Positions 50,137 to 62,295 of a stretch of DNA of 64,000 bases are shown in pieces. The translations under genes and the position numbers were made by a program. Under the pieces are notes generated by a model that made no database searches, was not told the DNA's origin, and saw only the letters and a list, made by a program, of their open reading frames with translations. Source of the stretch: Apteryx mantelli (taxonomy: Eukaryota > Chordata > Aves > Apterygiformes > Apterygidae); NCBI RefSeq assembly GCF_036417845.1, contig NC_089982.1, forward strand, positions 65,547,684 through 65,611,683. Reading direction: 5' to 3'. How positions within the stretch are numbered: position 1 is the first letter of the stretch; every line of letters begins with the position of its first letter.

Positions 50137-50327
50137 AATGCGATTACTAATTTGGAAAGGATGGCCCAAAAGGATAGCCCGAAATCGTTGATTATTGATT
50201 CAAAAGGATAGCGCGAAATCATTGGTTATTGATTTAGAAAGGATAACCCGATACAATGCAATTACTGATTTAGAAAGGATAACCCAAAACAATGCAATTA
50301 CGGATTTAGAAAGGATAACCCGAAATA
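50137..50327. repeat. Tandem array, 34-36-bp period, about five units
   Basis: Unit starts are at 50168, 50202, 50236, 50272 and 50308, with partial units at both ends. Each contains a GGATARCCC-type core followed by ATTRNTGATTT-like sequence. The last three starts are exactly 36 bp apart and the earlier ones 34 bp. It lies in the leader-like part of the LTR-derived island. Confidence 0.85.
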
Positions 50328-50378
50328 GTCAGGCACTGCACTGAAAGCATTGCTCATCCCTACTTGAAAGCTTTCTTG

Positions 50379-50496
50379 TTCACTCTCTTAGCGAGAGGGC
50401 GCTTGACCTCGAGAAGTTACTGCTGGCCAGCCTTTGGTTCACTCTCTTAGCAGAGGGCTCTCAACCTCATGAGGAGTTACCTTAACCCAGCATCCC
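50379..50496. repeat. 59-bp imperfect tandem duplication
   Basis: TTCACTCTCTTAGC begins copies at 50379 and 50438. The rest matches as AGAGGGC, then GACCTC/AACCTC, then GAGTTAC-like words. Each copy contains a potential small hairpin (CTCTC-TTAGC-GAGAG in the first). It lies between the 36-bp array and the minus-strand splice donor. Confidence 0.75.
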
Positions 50497-50519
50497 AGGA
50501 AAAGGGGAGGGGGGGAAAT

Positions 50520-50526
50520 ACTCACG
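50520..50526 (-). promoter_or_regulatory. Possible 5' splice site (GTGAGT), minus strand
   Basis: Read on the minus strand the sequence is GGACC|GTGAGTATT, a good donor consensus, about 70 nt downstream of the TATA box at 50602-50596. This placement would let a short LTR leader exon splice to distant sequence. Confidence 0.35.
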
Positions 50527-50595
50527 GTCCAGCCGGAGAGGATGGTCAGGTCATGTTCCCATCCCTGCTCAAACTCTCCTGCTCGGTGACCCTTT

Positions 50596-50680
50596 TTTTA
50601 TACCTGGCTGGGACTCTGGGAAAATGCCATCCATGCTGATTCATGCACAGTTGCATATTCGTAGAGCCGCTTCTCATTGG
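50596..50680 (-). promoter_or_regulatory. CCAAT/TATA promoter cassette, minus strand
   Basis: The minus strand reads GGCCAATGAG (CCAAT at 50680-50676) and, 74 bp later, GGTATAAAAAAAGGG (TATA at 50602-50596). This predicts a start near 50570. The spacing is that of a typical RNA polymerase II core promoter. A diverged copy without an intact CCAAT lies at 51019-51095. Confidence 0.45.
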
Positions 50681-51018
50681 CCTTTTTTTGCTTTATTATT
50701 CGTTTCCTGCCTCTTCCTGATACGCTAATTAGGAGGGTGTGTGCGAGATAATATTAAAATGGGGTGTAATGAGCTGAAGGTTATCGTGGGTCAGAGTTAA
50801 GTTCTGTGATCATGGTTTTTTGCTCCTTGTGAAACAGGGAGGTGGACTGCAACATCTTCACATCACTTCCTCCTTTGCCTCGTTTGTCTCGCCACCATCT
50901 TCATGTAGACAGCTTGACCCGACCACACTCATTACTCAATCCCTAACTTCTCTAATTTCATTAATTTGGGGGCTCATAATAATAGTTTTGAGACGGTCTT
51001 TAGTATCCAAGTCTCCTT

Positions 51019-51095
51019 TTTTATACGGCTGGGACTCTGGGCAAATACTGTTTTTGCTGACTCCTGCGAGTTTCATAACAACAGGGCTGCTCATC
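51019..51095 (-). promoter_or_regulatory. Second, diverged TATA cassette, minus strand
   Basis: TATAAAA lies on the minus strand at 51025-51019, preceded by CCCAGAGTCCCAGCC exactly as in the 50.6-kb cassette. Similarity continues weakly to about 51095, but the CCAAT box is not preserved. The period between the two cassettes is about 424 bp. It is probably a second, older LTR fragment or an internal duplication. Confidence 0.4.
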
Positions 51096-51200
51096 TGTTC
51101 AGAAGGACCCTGCTAGTGAGGCAAGACCACAACACCTCCGGCTTCCTCCCTCCCTGAGGGTCCATGCAGACTCCTTAGTTGGCAAACTTTTTCAGTCCTG

Positions 51201-54200
51201 TTAACCCTTCACTCGCTCAACAATCAGAAATGAAACCATGCTAGCAATAGTGTTCAAAAAGCTACTAAACAGACTTGAAGGCAAATGAGGTGGACTAAGA
51301 ATGTGTGTGTGGGCAGTTATTGCCTCGAAGCTGACGTGCTGTACCATAATGGTATATGTAAATTCTGTGACACAGTACAGCTTTTGGAAATTTTAAAAGA
51401 AAAAAAAATGCCAAAAAGCATTTTCAGTGAAGAGAGTGGTCAACAGTTTCAGTTCTTAAAAGTACTCATGACCTGAGCTTGCACGTATCTGTTGACCACC
51501 TATTTGATGATTTATTGGAAAACTCTGTTTCATACTCCAACTGTGTGCTTTTGCATATTTCATTTTATTAGTTTCCCAGATGAAGAAAGACTGCTTTACG
51601 AATGAGGCTATAATCCCATTGACTTTATGCTGTCAAATGTTAACTGTTTTCCCTCCAGCCTATCCAAAAAGGTTGTCCTAATTTTTGTGAGAAAAGTATT
51701 TTTATCTAATATTCCTTAAAAGAAAAAAAGGAAGAGATTTGATTCAAAAACCTCCTTTAAAGCACTTTGCCTTCAGGCAGAAATCAAGTAAAAAATATGT
51801 CCACCCAAACAGTGAATATTTGGGTTAGTTACGAGAAAGTAAAAAAGGTTACAATAAATGTTTTGCAGTATCAAGCATACTGTCAAAACAGTTGAAAGAA
51901 CATTAGTGATATGCACAAAGATTTAGTTTTCTTAGTTTAAAAGAAGTTTTCCTCCCATAACCATTATAAAATTAAAAGTTGTTATACAATAAAGTTTTAT
52001 AGTTCTACAATTCTGGACATGCATGATCCATAGAGAATTTGTTACTGCATTCCCTGATCAAAATATTTTATTATTGAGGGAAAGTCTAATAATGAATCAC
52101 AGCTGATGTAAAATGAACATCACCATCATTTTAATTTGCCTGGTTCATGTGGGAGGTGTTCAGATAGTAGGATGGAGAGATCTGTGTAACTATCTTAGTA
52201 CGTTGCAATGTGTGGTATGTTGAAGAACTAGTACAATGATCCAGATTTCAAGAGGAGAAAAGAAGCTTTATTTGTACCAGATTGTTTTCATTTGAAAACA
52301 AATATGATATAGCAGATTCTTTGTATTTATTAAGTCAAACATATAATGTAAATGAGTTAGAATTTTAGATGCTCTTGAGGAAGAAAGTATCTGCACACCA
52401 GAGTCAACAGATGTTAATGTTATTCCTTCTATTGTTCTGATTTTCTCTTAATTTAGAAGATCTAATGCTTATAAATCTATATCTATGTCTCTTGGAGGCA
52501 AACCTCACTAATGTCTTATCTTCCTTTTTTACTATGACATGGGTCATTTCAAACTTCACCAATTTTTGATAGTGATAGACATAAATGTTGAACTGATACA
52601 CGGGTGATGAAAAGGGGCCAGAATATCGCATCAGTCCAAAAGCCCTCTTTCTGCTTAACCAATGTCAAACCTACTGATGTATTTAAAGATTAATTGGTTG
52701 GGCCTAACTATCTTAGAGCTTGATTTTTATCTCCTTACACCGTGTAACATCTATGAGTATTAGGACAAAAGGAGTGATAGCACCTATCTCTGAATTGATA
52801 GGAAAGAATGGTTTTCAATGGTGGACTCTTTTAAAATAAACTGAAAGAGGTTAAGTTAAGCTACCTGGACAATTTTAAGGAACAGTGGACCTATTCTCAT
52901 TCTACAGGACTAATAATCAAATTGGCAAATGATTCCAGCTGCGTGTCCTGGCAAAATAATCACATAGATTTCTTTCCATCTTAGACACTTTATTCTAATT
53001 AAAATAGAAAGGATAAAAAAAGATTTATTTCTATTCACCAGGACATAAATATTTTTCAGTTTGTCTGCAAATGATATATGAGCTGTGCCATCAAAGGATG
53101 GCTCAGCCTGCAGCTTTCTTAATGCATCATACATATGAAGACTTTAAATGTTTTAGAGATACAGAATTCCCTTAGCATGTTGCAGTGTAGTATCACAATC
53201 AGCTTCAGTGAGAGTAAATGCTACTCAGATCATTAGCAGTTTAGCCTCTTGGGTAACAAAATTTGCTACCACAATTGACTCTAGGTATTACACATCTCAA
53301 TCATAACTTACAATAAAATGTCTGAATTTCATCTTGGCATCATGGCAGGTCTTTTTCTTTTCTGACTTCAGTTGCACTATGTTCTGCTTGCTGTTATCTT
53401 AGAGCTTTTTTAATTTCAAAAGAATATAGAACAGTATCTCTCCAGATAAAACTCAAGAATGTTAAAATTGTATTTCCTGCAGTGTTTGTTAAATATGTGA
53501 TTCAAGTGCACATGTAAGGACCGCTTAAACAAACCTGAAAGTGAACGAAAGGTTGGCAAGTTATGCCGAATTATGTGTATTATTATCTGGGAGAAAGTTA
53601 GTCTTTGAGAAGTCAGAGCCACTAAGTTTAATCTGCTTCACCAGCAGTTGTGAATGTACATTTATGGTACATTTTGTATGAAAACTATAGAAATAGATTT
53701 TGAACTAGGACTGAACAAATCCATTAAATTAAAATGGGATTTAGAGGTTCCAATTATGGTTAGGACTGCATTGTGTTAGGTCCTGTACAAATGCATTAAA
53801 ATGAATTCCTAAGCATTGAAGGACAAGAGGGATAAACACACACACACACACACACACACAAAAGAAAGATTCAATGATTTGTCCAAAAGCACAAACATAA
53901 AGATTATGATAGGGATAGGCCCAGAACTGGACCATATAGGTAGACTCCCTAAACTGTTGATTGCCATAGGCTGCGAAGCTATGCCATAGAGGGCATATTC
54001 AATACATGATCTCTTTCATAATCTTTTTGTAAGCATCTAATATGCACACTGTTGGAAATAGAGTATTCAGCCAAATGCACCTTTGTTCTGGCCCAATATG
54101 GCCTTTCTATGACTATTGGTTTACATTTTTCTTCAAAAAGTAGACTATGAATCTGAGCAGGTTCCTGCAACTTGATCCCAGATCAGTTTTATTTTTATCA

Positions 54201-56829
54201 ATTTTCAAAGTCTGAAATTAGTCTGTGAACGAAGATAGGGAAATTCCATTCTTTATGGACTGCTAATCTCTCCATACGGTATCAACATTGATTGATTTGA
54301 TTTAAAGCATCATACATGTTTGCTTAAAACAACACCAACACCAACTCCTAGGTATACAAGTGTTTGTATTTGGTGCTCTCACAGCCATAATTGCAAATGT
54401 TAACATTAACAATAAAAGTATCAGAAATATAAAACTGGATGTTTTGTCATGTACTAACAGTTATTCTTGCAGTCTTATAGCCAGCTAGTACACTCTGGAA
54501 GGCATTTACCACATAAGCTGTTTCCTCGTGGCATATTTCACCTGATCTGGAACCTACTGTGCACAGGACTTAATTCCTTATCTGGACTACAGCACTTCCT
54601 AGATATCCATCGGATCAGAGTCAACCCCACTGAGCTTCAATACCCAGTGTGCATGACTGAGGGACTGCTAGGGAAGCCAGCTGAAACCAGAACCTGGCCA
54701 AGGTAGTCTTCCTTGTCATTTCAGAGAGGTATTCACCAGTAGTAGTATCTACAAGCTGAGTATGGCAACTACTGTCTCACTGGTTGAGCAAGGAGGATCA
54801 TTCAAGCAGTCACACTGCCCTACCACTTGGGAAGCAGTGCTCTTAGTTGCTTAGTTTGCTCCTTGATAAACCAGCTGTGTGACTGCTCCTCCTCCATTCC
54901 TCTATTGCTTACTGCAAGCAGAATAGCCTAAACCACCAGGGAACACAGTGTAGTGAAGGGGGGGGTTCACACAGGCAAGTTCTAGTTTTATTTAAGAGTT
55001 TCAGGCACCATTAAACTTTGCCTTCAAGATGAGACTGGTTACTATATGCACGCCCACTGTACTGGCCTTTTAAATTAAGCTGGGTGACAGGCACAAGGAT
55101 GCAGGTACTGGCAACAGATGTCTCTCGACTATGGTGCTGGTGGTCAAACAGCTTGCTTTAAATTATGTGTAGATCAAAGACAGAGAGATCTTACCTCTCA
55201 CAAGAGAAAATTCAGTCTCATTTGAGAAACTGATGGTAGTATTTGCCGGTTTTCCATGTCTGAAACCTCCCAGGCCTGAATCTGGACATAAGAGCCACAA
55301 CAGCCTGTAAGTTTAAACCTGGGTCAGCTACATGGAGAATGATGTTGCCTGTTAGAGAGAAGAAATCCTTTTCAGGTTATATTGCATACTGTAACTTACA
55401 TCTCTGCGATGTAGGGATATGAATCTGTATCATCTCCTTTTTAAAACAGTAAGCAAACTCTACCATCTGGCCCGAATGCAAAGAACACAGCAGTCTGTCT
55501 CAAAGTCCCTTTAATTTCTTTAAATGCTAATTTAGCAAACAAAATAATTTTACATTTTGCAATATTCATAATATTTCCTACAGTAAGTACAGGAATACTT
55601 AGCAAAAGCTGTAGTGGTATCTACGATAAGAGCAGCATGGTATTAAACTCCTGTGATTTTACATCAATTATTTTCTCAGGTCTGAGAAGCCATTAAACCT
55701 AAGCTTTTTAAATAAATGTACAGTTCAGTAGATGCTGGTTTTCTTAATGGTGGAAAGACCAAATAGTGTTTACTGAAATAACAGTGCATTACATTTTTTA
55801 ATATTTCACCAGGCCCTCTGTAGCCTTAGGCACGCTCCTACAAAGTGTTTGACAGGCAGAATGAGAACTTTTGAACAATGTAAACACCAAAATTTAGCAA
55901 AATACTGAGTTCAGTTATTGGAAGAGTGCTTCTTTTTGGAAATGACTGGCTCAATGGATGCACAATAGATGAGACTATAGGGAGAAAATGTTGCAAAAAT
56001 GTGTTCAAATGTCTTTGTGCTCTGACCTTTTATCCAAACAACTGGAACAAACATTTAATGTTTGGATAAAACAACTTATAATTGAATCAATTAGGATGCA
56101 TTGTAGCTAGAGAAAATAGTTAATTTTATTTACACATTGCAACAACAAAAGTATACAAGTTCTGCTAGCAGATTCCCCAGAACTGACGTTTTCCTGTCTT
56201 TCTGAATGATGCTCTTTTGATGATGATAGTTTTTTTTTATTATTATTACCTATACATTTTTCAGGTCATCTTTGCTGAAATCCAAAGGGTTATTAGTTTC
56301 TGATATTTTTGACAACAGCTTTCATTCTTTCACTCAGTCTTCCTGCACACTTATTAATTTCTCTTGCATTAGTATAGTATATGCAGGAGATCCATTTCTG
56401 TCATTACCAAAAGTTTTATCTGCCAAGGAAAACTTAGGGGCATGTCAGTTCTTTTGTTCAAGAGTGTTCCATTGTTATTCGTATTCAGCTGAACATGTAA
56501 TTTAAACCGCCAGAAAAAATGATACTTAAAATGGCTTCCATAGCTGGGAGTGACTCCTTTTGCATATTACAGGTATGAAAGCCAGGAAACTCACTCTCAC
56601 CTGATAACTTCCTTTAAGGAGAAGAAAATTCATCTCTCCTTCCTTAAGGTTCAGTTTCAGAATAGATTTTAAATTGATCTTTTTAAAAAACTGGCCCAGC
56701 TTTCCCCTTCTCTCTCTGGTGTAAAAGCTAACAATTATTGAGCCCAGTGGTAATCGTGGAATTCACTGATTCTGCTAGAAATTAATCTGAGGGAAAAGGA
56801 GAGGCTTTCAATAAGATGCTTAGACTGAC
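51201..56829. other. Gene-free AT-rich unique DNA
   Basis: No gene is recognisable. An (AC)n tract lies at 53836-53860 and a G8 run at 54958-54965. The open frames are short and unrelated to known families. Confidence 0.55.
53836..53860. repeat. (AC)n microsatellite
   Basis: About 12 uninterrupted AC units followed by an A-rich stretch. Probably length-polymorphic. Confidence 0.95.
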
Positions 56830-57030
56830 CTCATGGACAGCACATCCATGTGATCCCTAACACCAGCATACAGGAGACAGCAGGATCGTGCAGCAGGAGG
56901 AGAGAGCGGGAGCCCAGGCTTGCCCCTTGCAGCCTCCGGGAGCCGTCTGCCGAGGGTTTCCTCCCAGCCTCTCCCGGCTTCTCTTCCAGCGCCGGCTCTC
57001 TGCTCTTCCAGTCTGTGATTCTTTGCGGTT
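56830..57030 (-). other. CpG-rich patch; possible first exon on minus strand (weak)
   Basis: About nine CpGs cluster between roughly 56880 and 57030 in AT-rich DNA. Read on the minus strand the patch is GC-rich and leader-like. It leads to an ATG at 56849-56847 followed by six more codons (MDVLSMR begins the peptide) and an AG|GTCAGT donor-like site at 56830/56829. A longer 83-codon frame also spans it on this strand, and a 68-codon frame opens on the other. I do not recognise any of these peptides. The layout resembles a CpG-type promoter with a first exon, but no second exon can be identified here. Confidence 0.2.
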
Positions 57031-58417
57031 TCACACTTGACTCCTCCTGGCTTTAAAAAGCAAGCAAACAAGCAACTTACCTTCCTTCCTCAATTGCACT
57101 TGAGAAGACCTCTTAGGCACAACATGAATGGAGGATGCCTAAGTGAAGTAATAGGCCCTGGAGCTCTGGAAGAGGAGCTATCTTGGTAGCTCTTAATAAA
57201 CTACATGTACCCGGAGAATTTCTCTTATATATGAGAGCTCTCGTAAAAAGGCTTTATAGCAGCACCTCTACTATCATCTTTTGGTGGCTATTATAGAAAG
57301 TACCACTGGAGAAAATATTGTGGAAATGGGGGTATGGACTTAATTTACACAGCATTGATTTTTTGCATAGGGGTGGATGTTGCTGTCTGCATAAAAAAAC
57401 ATTTTAAACATTATTTTATATTTTTAAGAAGCTGTGGACACTATTAGACGGTATTAAGTATTTTACCCTACCTTGGTGTTTAAATTTATAGTACCTCGCA
57501 CAAGAACAAAATGGATAGTTTGATTTTTAAATTATTCTTCTCATATATATGTAGTAACCATACTGGCTTGCATTACAGCTGTGCAACTTTAATTTTGATC
57601 TTCAGTTTTATGTTGAATAATAAAATTCTATAAAAAGAACATTTGCAATATCCCCCTTGTACAGTTTCTGCTTTAATACATTATTGCTGCTATAACTACT
57701 GCTTCCAACAAGAATTTGTACTGTAGTACTTGCATTGCAAGGAGGACATGATCAGCATCTGAATCTTTATTGCAGTATGTTTCTATGTGCAACCACAGTA
57801 CAATCCCTATCTTAAAATATACCATCTATGGCATATCAATTATGTGATTTTGTATATTAAAAAGATCAGTGTGTATTATTCTTTTTTGTCAAATCCCTTT
57901 ATTTTGTACTTTTCTGAGAAAATGGCTTGTATTAATAAAACTGTCTAGTATGCTTCACCAAAGTGTATGTATTATATATGTGCACAAATATGTTTATTTA
58001 AAAGTGTATTTTGTACTTCTCTGAAGTTTGTCAAAATCATATACAAATTATGCTTCTATTTTCATGAAATTGGATCTGTTGTAAATAATTTATTATTTTC
58101 ATTCACAGGTTCAGAGTAACAAAGAAATCCTATGAGGTAATAAGATTAAAAATATGTCCTGTCCAAAAATCCTTTTCCTTCTTGTGCTTGAAACGTATGG
58201 CTTATTCATTTTTCATGTGAATGACTTGCTTACGCTTTCAGAAAATATGTACTCTTCCATACAGCTGCTCATCTTTTCAGAATTTTATAATAAATTGGGT
58301 TTTGTTGCATCATGATGTATTCGTGGAAAACCAACTTGCTTAACAAAAAAAATACTTCTTTTCACAGTAATCTAATCATCAATGAAGCAGAGTACATAAC
58401 CACTGCAATGCAAGAAT

Positions 58418-58433
58418 CCCCCCCCCCCAAAAA
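58418..58433. repeat. C11A5 homopolymer junction
   Basis: Eleven C residues followed by five A residues. Likely variable in length and a weak point for sequencing accuracy. Confidence 0.9.
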
Positions 58434-60525
58434 TCTAATATGTTCTGATGTTCCCTCCTATAGTAAGATTAGAATTAATTCTGTCTCATATTAGCAAACA
58501 TTTTATCTTGCTACAAGACAGCAGATCTCATTAAGGACCTTATTATCATACTTAAGAAATGTACAACTGCATGAAACAAAAATTCAGCAATTAAAAGAAC
58601 AGCCTTTATTTAGTCCAGAGTAATTCCTTGTTTGTAATTATAACATTTTGATGCATTTGAGGTAGCACGACCAATCTTTCTTCATCATCAGCCATGCCTT
58701 TTGATAGCTAGGCTGGTAAACAGTTAAACTGCAGACTCTCTGGAGTCTGGAAATCAGGAAGAACTTATTGAGTAACAGGGAACTCATTCTTTGATCTCTT
58801 TGTCTTTAATTGCGTAAGGAGAGTTCTCTTATTGCCTCCAGGAAATGGAAGAAGGAGATTAATAAAAAAAGGCACAATTTTGTCTAAAATATTGTAAAAA
58901 AAAAAATACAAGGACCTGATTCAAAGTCCTTGAAATTAATTCGATTCTTTCTTGCTATTCCCAGCATTTTGAACGGGGCTGTGCATAAAGGAATGTAAAT
59001 TCACCTATAAGAATAATAAAACAATGAAACAGATACAATGGTAGAATGATAAATAATACAAATGTAAGGATATAGACAGGCTTATCTTTGAATAGACTAG
59101 TCAACTGACAAAGGAATCAATGAAGCTGCATAAGAGAGCTCTTCACAGCTGTCATATTATGCTTCATTTTAACAATAATTTTAACATGTTTTAGATCAAT
59201 AAAGCATAAGGTGTGTCACAATATTTTAAATTTAACATTCCAAGATGCAGAATTCCTGAAATATAATAGCTGGTGTTTAAATAAAACAACAAAATAAAAG
59301 TTTTTTTCTGCTTACCTCTTACTCAGCGATGTATCAACTTACTGTTCCTCAGCCATAGCCAAAGACTGGTTTATTTACATATTCCAGCCTCAGATTTCTC
59401 TCCAAAAAATAATTCACTTCCCATGTCTGTCATTTTAGGCTTTGCCAACACAACGCTTTGTTACTGTTTCAAATGTAACATGGATTACTATGGTTAAGCA
59501 TCTTTCAGATTGGGAACATTCAGGCCAAATGGAACACAAAAATATGTAGCAGTAAATATGTTCATAGTGAGAATGGTATTTCCTACGGGGCTTTTCTGAG
59601 CTGAGTTTCTCTCTTCTACCTTTTGCAATTTTCTTAGGACACTGGTGGCTGCTGAATGGGTTATGGGTCAGTCAGAACAGGACATCTGAACAATAGCACT
59701 GTTTGTGTGACTTAATTGCTATTGGAAAGACTTCTGCACAGCAGGGAGGACATGTAAGCTCCCGATCATTTTGTCACCAATTTGATCACCAATTCCTGAT
59801 CATATCCAAAGAGCAGTAACTTCCTTTTAATCGCTTGGATTTGTATGAGGTTTCTGTAGATGCTGTCATTTGCACTGGGAAAGGGATTCTGCCATCACTG
59901 CCTCTGGTTTCTTTTGTTCTATCCACAAAAGGCCTTTGAAACAGGTCATTGCATTTTTTACCATTACAGGGATGTTCTTTATGCTTTTTGTATTTGCTCT
60001 TCATTCCCATCCACCAATTCCTGGAGGCAGTAGAACAAACTTTCCTTGTACCAGGAAAGAAAAACAAATCAGAGACCAACCTGATACTAATCATTAAGAG
60101 CATTAAGAACATCATATCTGCTATCAGTCTGGAAGCTGTTCTGTCATTTTCTGTGTTTGGGTATCAATTTATGATGGGTAGTGAACCTGAATTTTTTTAA
60201 AATATCCATATTGTTTCTTGGTGTAGTCATGATTTAAGGTTCACTACAATAACAGTTGTGGTCATGCATTGGGAAACCATCTTATTATCTACTTTAATGC
60301 ACTTTTCTAGCAAGATGGTAAAAATGTGTTTTCATGACATGTCATGATGTCAAACACTTTAGCCAACACTGGATCATTTTCCATTTTGTACACTGTGTCA
60401 CTTGTCTCTGGCTATACAGGATATATTGCTGGTCTGTTGGTTCAACCTCAGTATCCTTATTTGACATTTTCAGTGGCAGTCACGAGAAGTAATTCACATT
60501 CATATAGACTGGAATTTTTAACAGT

Positions 60526-60571
60526 GTTTTAACAGAACATTTTAACATGTTCAACAGAATATTTTAACAGC
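60526..60571. repeat. Short TTTTAACA repeat cluster
   Basis: TTTTAACAG, TTTTAACATG and TTTTAACAG words recur with AACAGAAC/AACAGAAT spacers over about 45 bp. Degenerate local duplication. Confidence 0.6.
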
Positions 60572-62149
60572 GAGTACCAGAACATTCCTTTCTCTGTAAC
60601 TTCTTTAGGTTTAAAATTGAAATATGAAGTTGATGATGTACAGTCAGAGACAATAAGGATGCATTTGATATTCTCCAAATTAAGTTCAGAACTGTCTCAC
60701 CTTACGCTGAGGTAAATGAGTCAAAAAGCAAAAGCATCTTTTCTTTCAGTATAGAGTTGCAGCTAGAAGTGAAGTTATTGTTTCTATTCCATATGAAGAA
60801 ACATCAACAACTGACTTCATATGCAAGGACAGTTTCTAGTGCATATGGACTATTGAGTGATATGAACCTTCAAATGTTTTCGTAAGCTAAATGGGCCAAC
60901 ACAGTTTCTATCCGCACAGTAAATGCTTTTAGAATTGTTGTTATTGATTCATATTTAACACAGCAACAAGCAAAGACCTTCAGGAGAGACACTCTCATTA
61001 CAGCTGATGTCTTTTAAGGACAGTTTCAGTTTTCGCTTCTGATAGGAACTTGCAAATAAAGAAAAATGAATCATGCCTTTTTTCTAACATGCTCTGGTAT
61101 CATATTTAAGCATCTTCAAAGAGTTCTTCTGACCTACATATGTTTGAGCTAATACTAAGTGAAAGGACCGATCTATAACACTTTATCCACAGCTTAATTT
61201 CAAGTAGTGTGTTCCAAATTTTATTCCAAACAGAACTTGTCTTAAAATCAGTCACACCTAGAAAATGAGGTATATTTTTCCATTTGTCTGCGACATTATT
61301 CTGTAGATCAGCATACCCTGGATCTATCTTGGAAAGATGCTTACTGCTGGTTACTCATCCTAGTATAACACTGTTCCACATGTGGTATTAGGTTAATTGT
61401 AACCTAGAAATCATCACAGATTAAGACAATCTCATTCATTACTGGAAGGGCAGGGGGACTCTGTTAGCTGCAGATAACCTTGGATAAAATTCCAGTCAAG
61501 GAGATGATGAAATTCTAACTCTACCGTAAGCAAAAAGAGTGATATACTAACTTTAGTATTGATTAGGAGAAAATTTAGTATTTTCTCTTTCAATTTCAGT
61601 ATTAGCTTTCGGATAGCATAAGGCTCAAGTACCATCCTTAAAAACATCTGAGGTCAAATTTCTTTTTGTTTTTGAGTCTGAGCTTTAATTTTGGGTATGA
61701 ATTTTATGTTTTTCATGTTGTAGGTATTTTACACTTTGTTTTTCCAGCTCAGTCTCCCTGACAGCTACTCTAAATAACTACAGCTCCTCTCCCCCACCCA
61801 GCATCACTACATAGAAGTCTGTGCAATATTGATTCATTTATATTTTACCTTCTCTGCAATGATGTCTAGGGAAGCAGTGTCATCTTCTTCATATGTCTTC
61901 AGAACTATTTATGATAGTAAGTGCAATGTTACCTCTTCAGGTAGCTGCTGCTAATACCACTGTGAAATTACAGAAACAGTACCTACATATCAATTCCTTT
62001 GTTAAAAGTTACCTAGTACATACAGCTAACCCATATAATAAAGTTACCTATTACATATAATAAAAAATCCAAACAACACCTGCTTTATAGTTTTCTGAAA
62101 CAAACTATTATCAAGATAATAGAATGTTCTCAGTGGATTCTAGGCGGGG

Positions 62150-62295
62150 ATAGATAAATACCCTCCCACCCGCTGCCTCTGTGAAGCCCATGGAAAAAGG
62201 AAGGTTCCCCATGCGAGAACGGTGCAGAGCAGAAGCCGAAGCTCCCCTCGTCTGTGACTGCCGTCAGAGCTCCAGGCGCTCAGTTGCTGAACGCC
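62150..62295. other. Small GC/CpG-rich patch
   Basis: About nine CpGs lie within roughly 145 bp, against almost none in the flanks. No long open frame, TATA box or clear splice-site pair was found. It could be a minor regulatory element, a non-coding exon or an old GC-rich repeat. Confidence 0.35.

Larger units (their letters stand above)
50020..51200 (-). mobile_element. LTR-derived island (probable ERV remnants), minus strand
   Basis: Composition changes here to CpG-containing, mixed-GC sequence with repeats. On the minus strand there is a promoter layout typical of an LTR: CCAAT at 50680-50676, TATAAAA at 50602-50596, then a 5'-leader-like stretch with a consensus splice donor (GTGAGT at 50525-50520). 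A diverged second copy of the TATA cassette lies upstream at about 51017-51095. Downstream come a 59-bp duplication and a 36-bp tandem array. I see no gag, pol or env reading frames. I could not find TG...CA ends with a target-site duplication, so the outer limits and the ERV assignment are inference. A non-coding RNA promoter is an alternative. Confidence 0.5.
57031..62149. other. Gene-free AT-rich unique DNA
   Basis: No gene is recognisable. The 109-codon minus-strand frame at 59786-60115 is the longest here, but two other frames are open across the same span and the peptide matches nothing I know. Small repeats at 58418-58433 and 60526-60571 are listed separately. Confidence 0.5.

Noticed and set aside
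50820-51157. Plus-strand frames of 98 and 63 codons in the LTR-like island
   Set aside because: They lie antisense to the promoter-bearing strand and overlap the second TATA cassette. No family resemblance.
59786-60115. 109-codon minus-strand open frame
   Set aside because: Two other frames are open over the same span, the peptide is not recognisable, and there is no promoter, CpG island or splice context.
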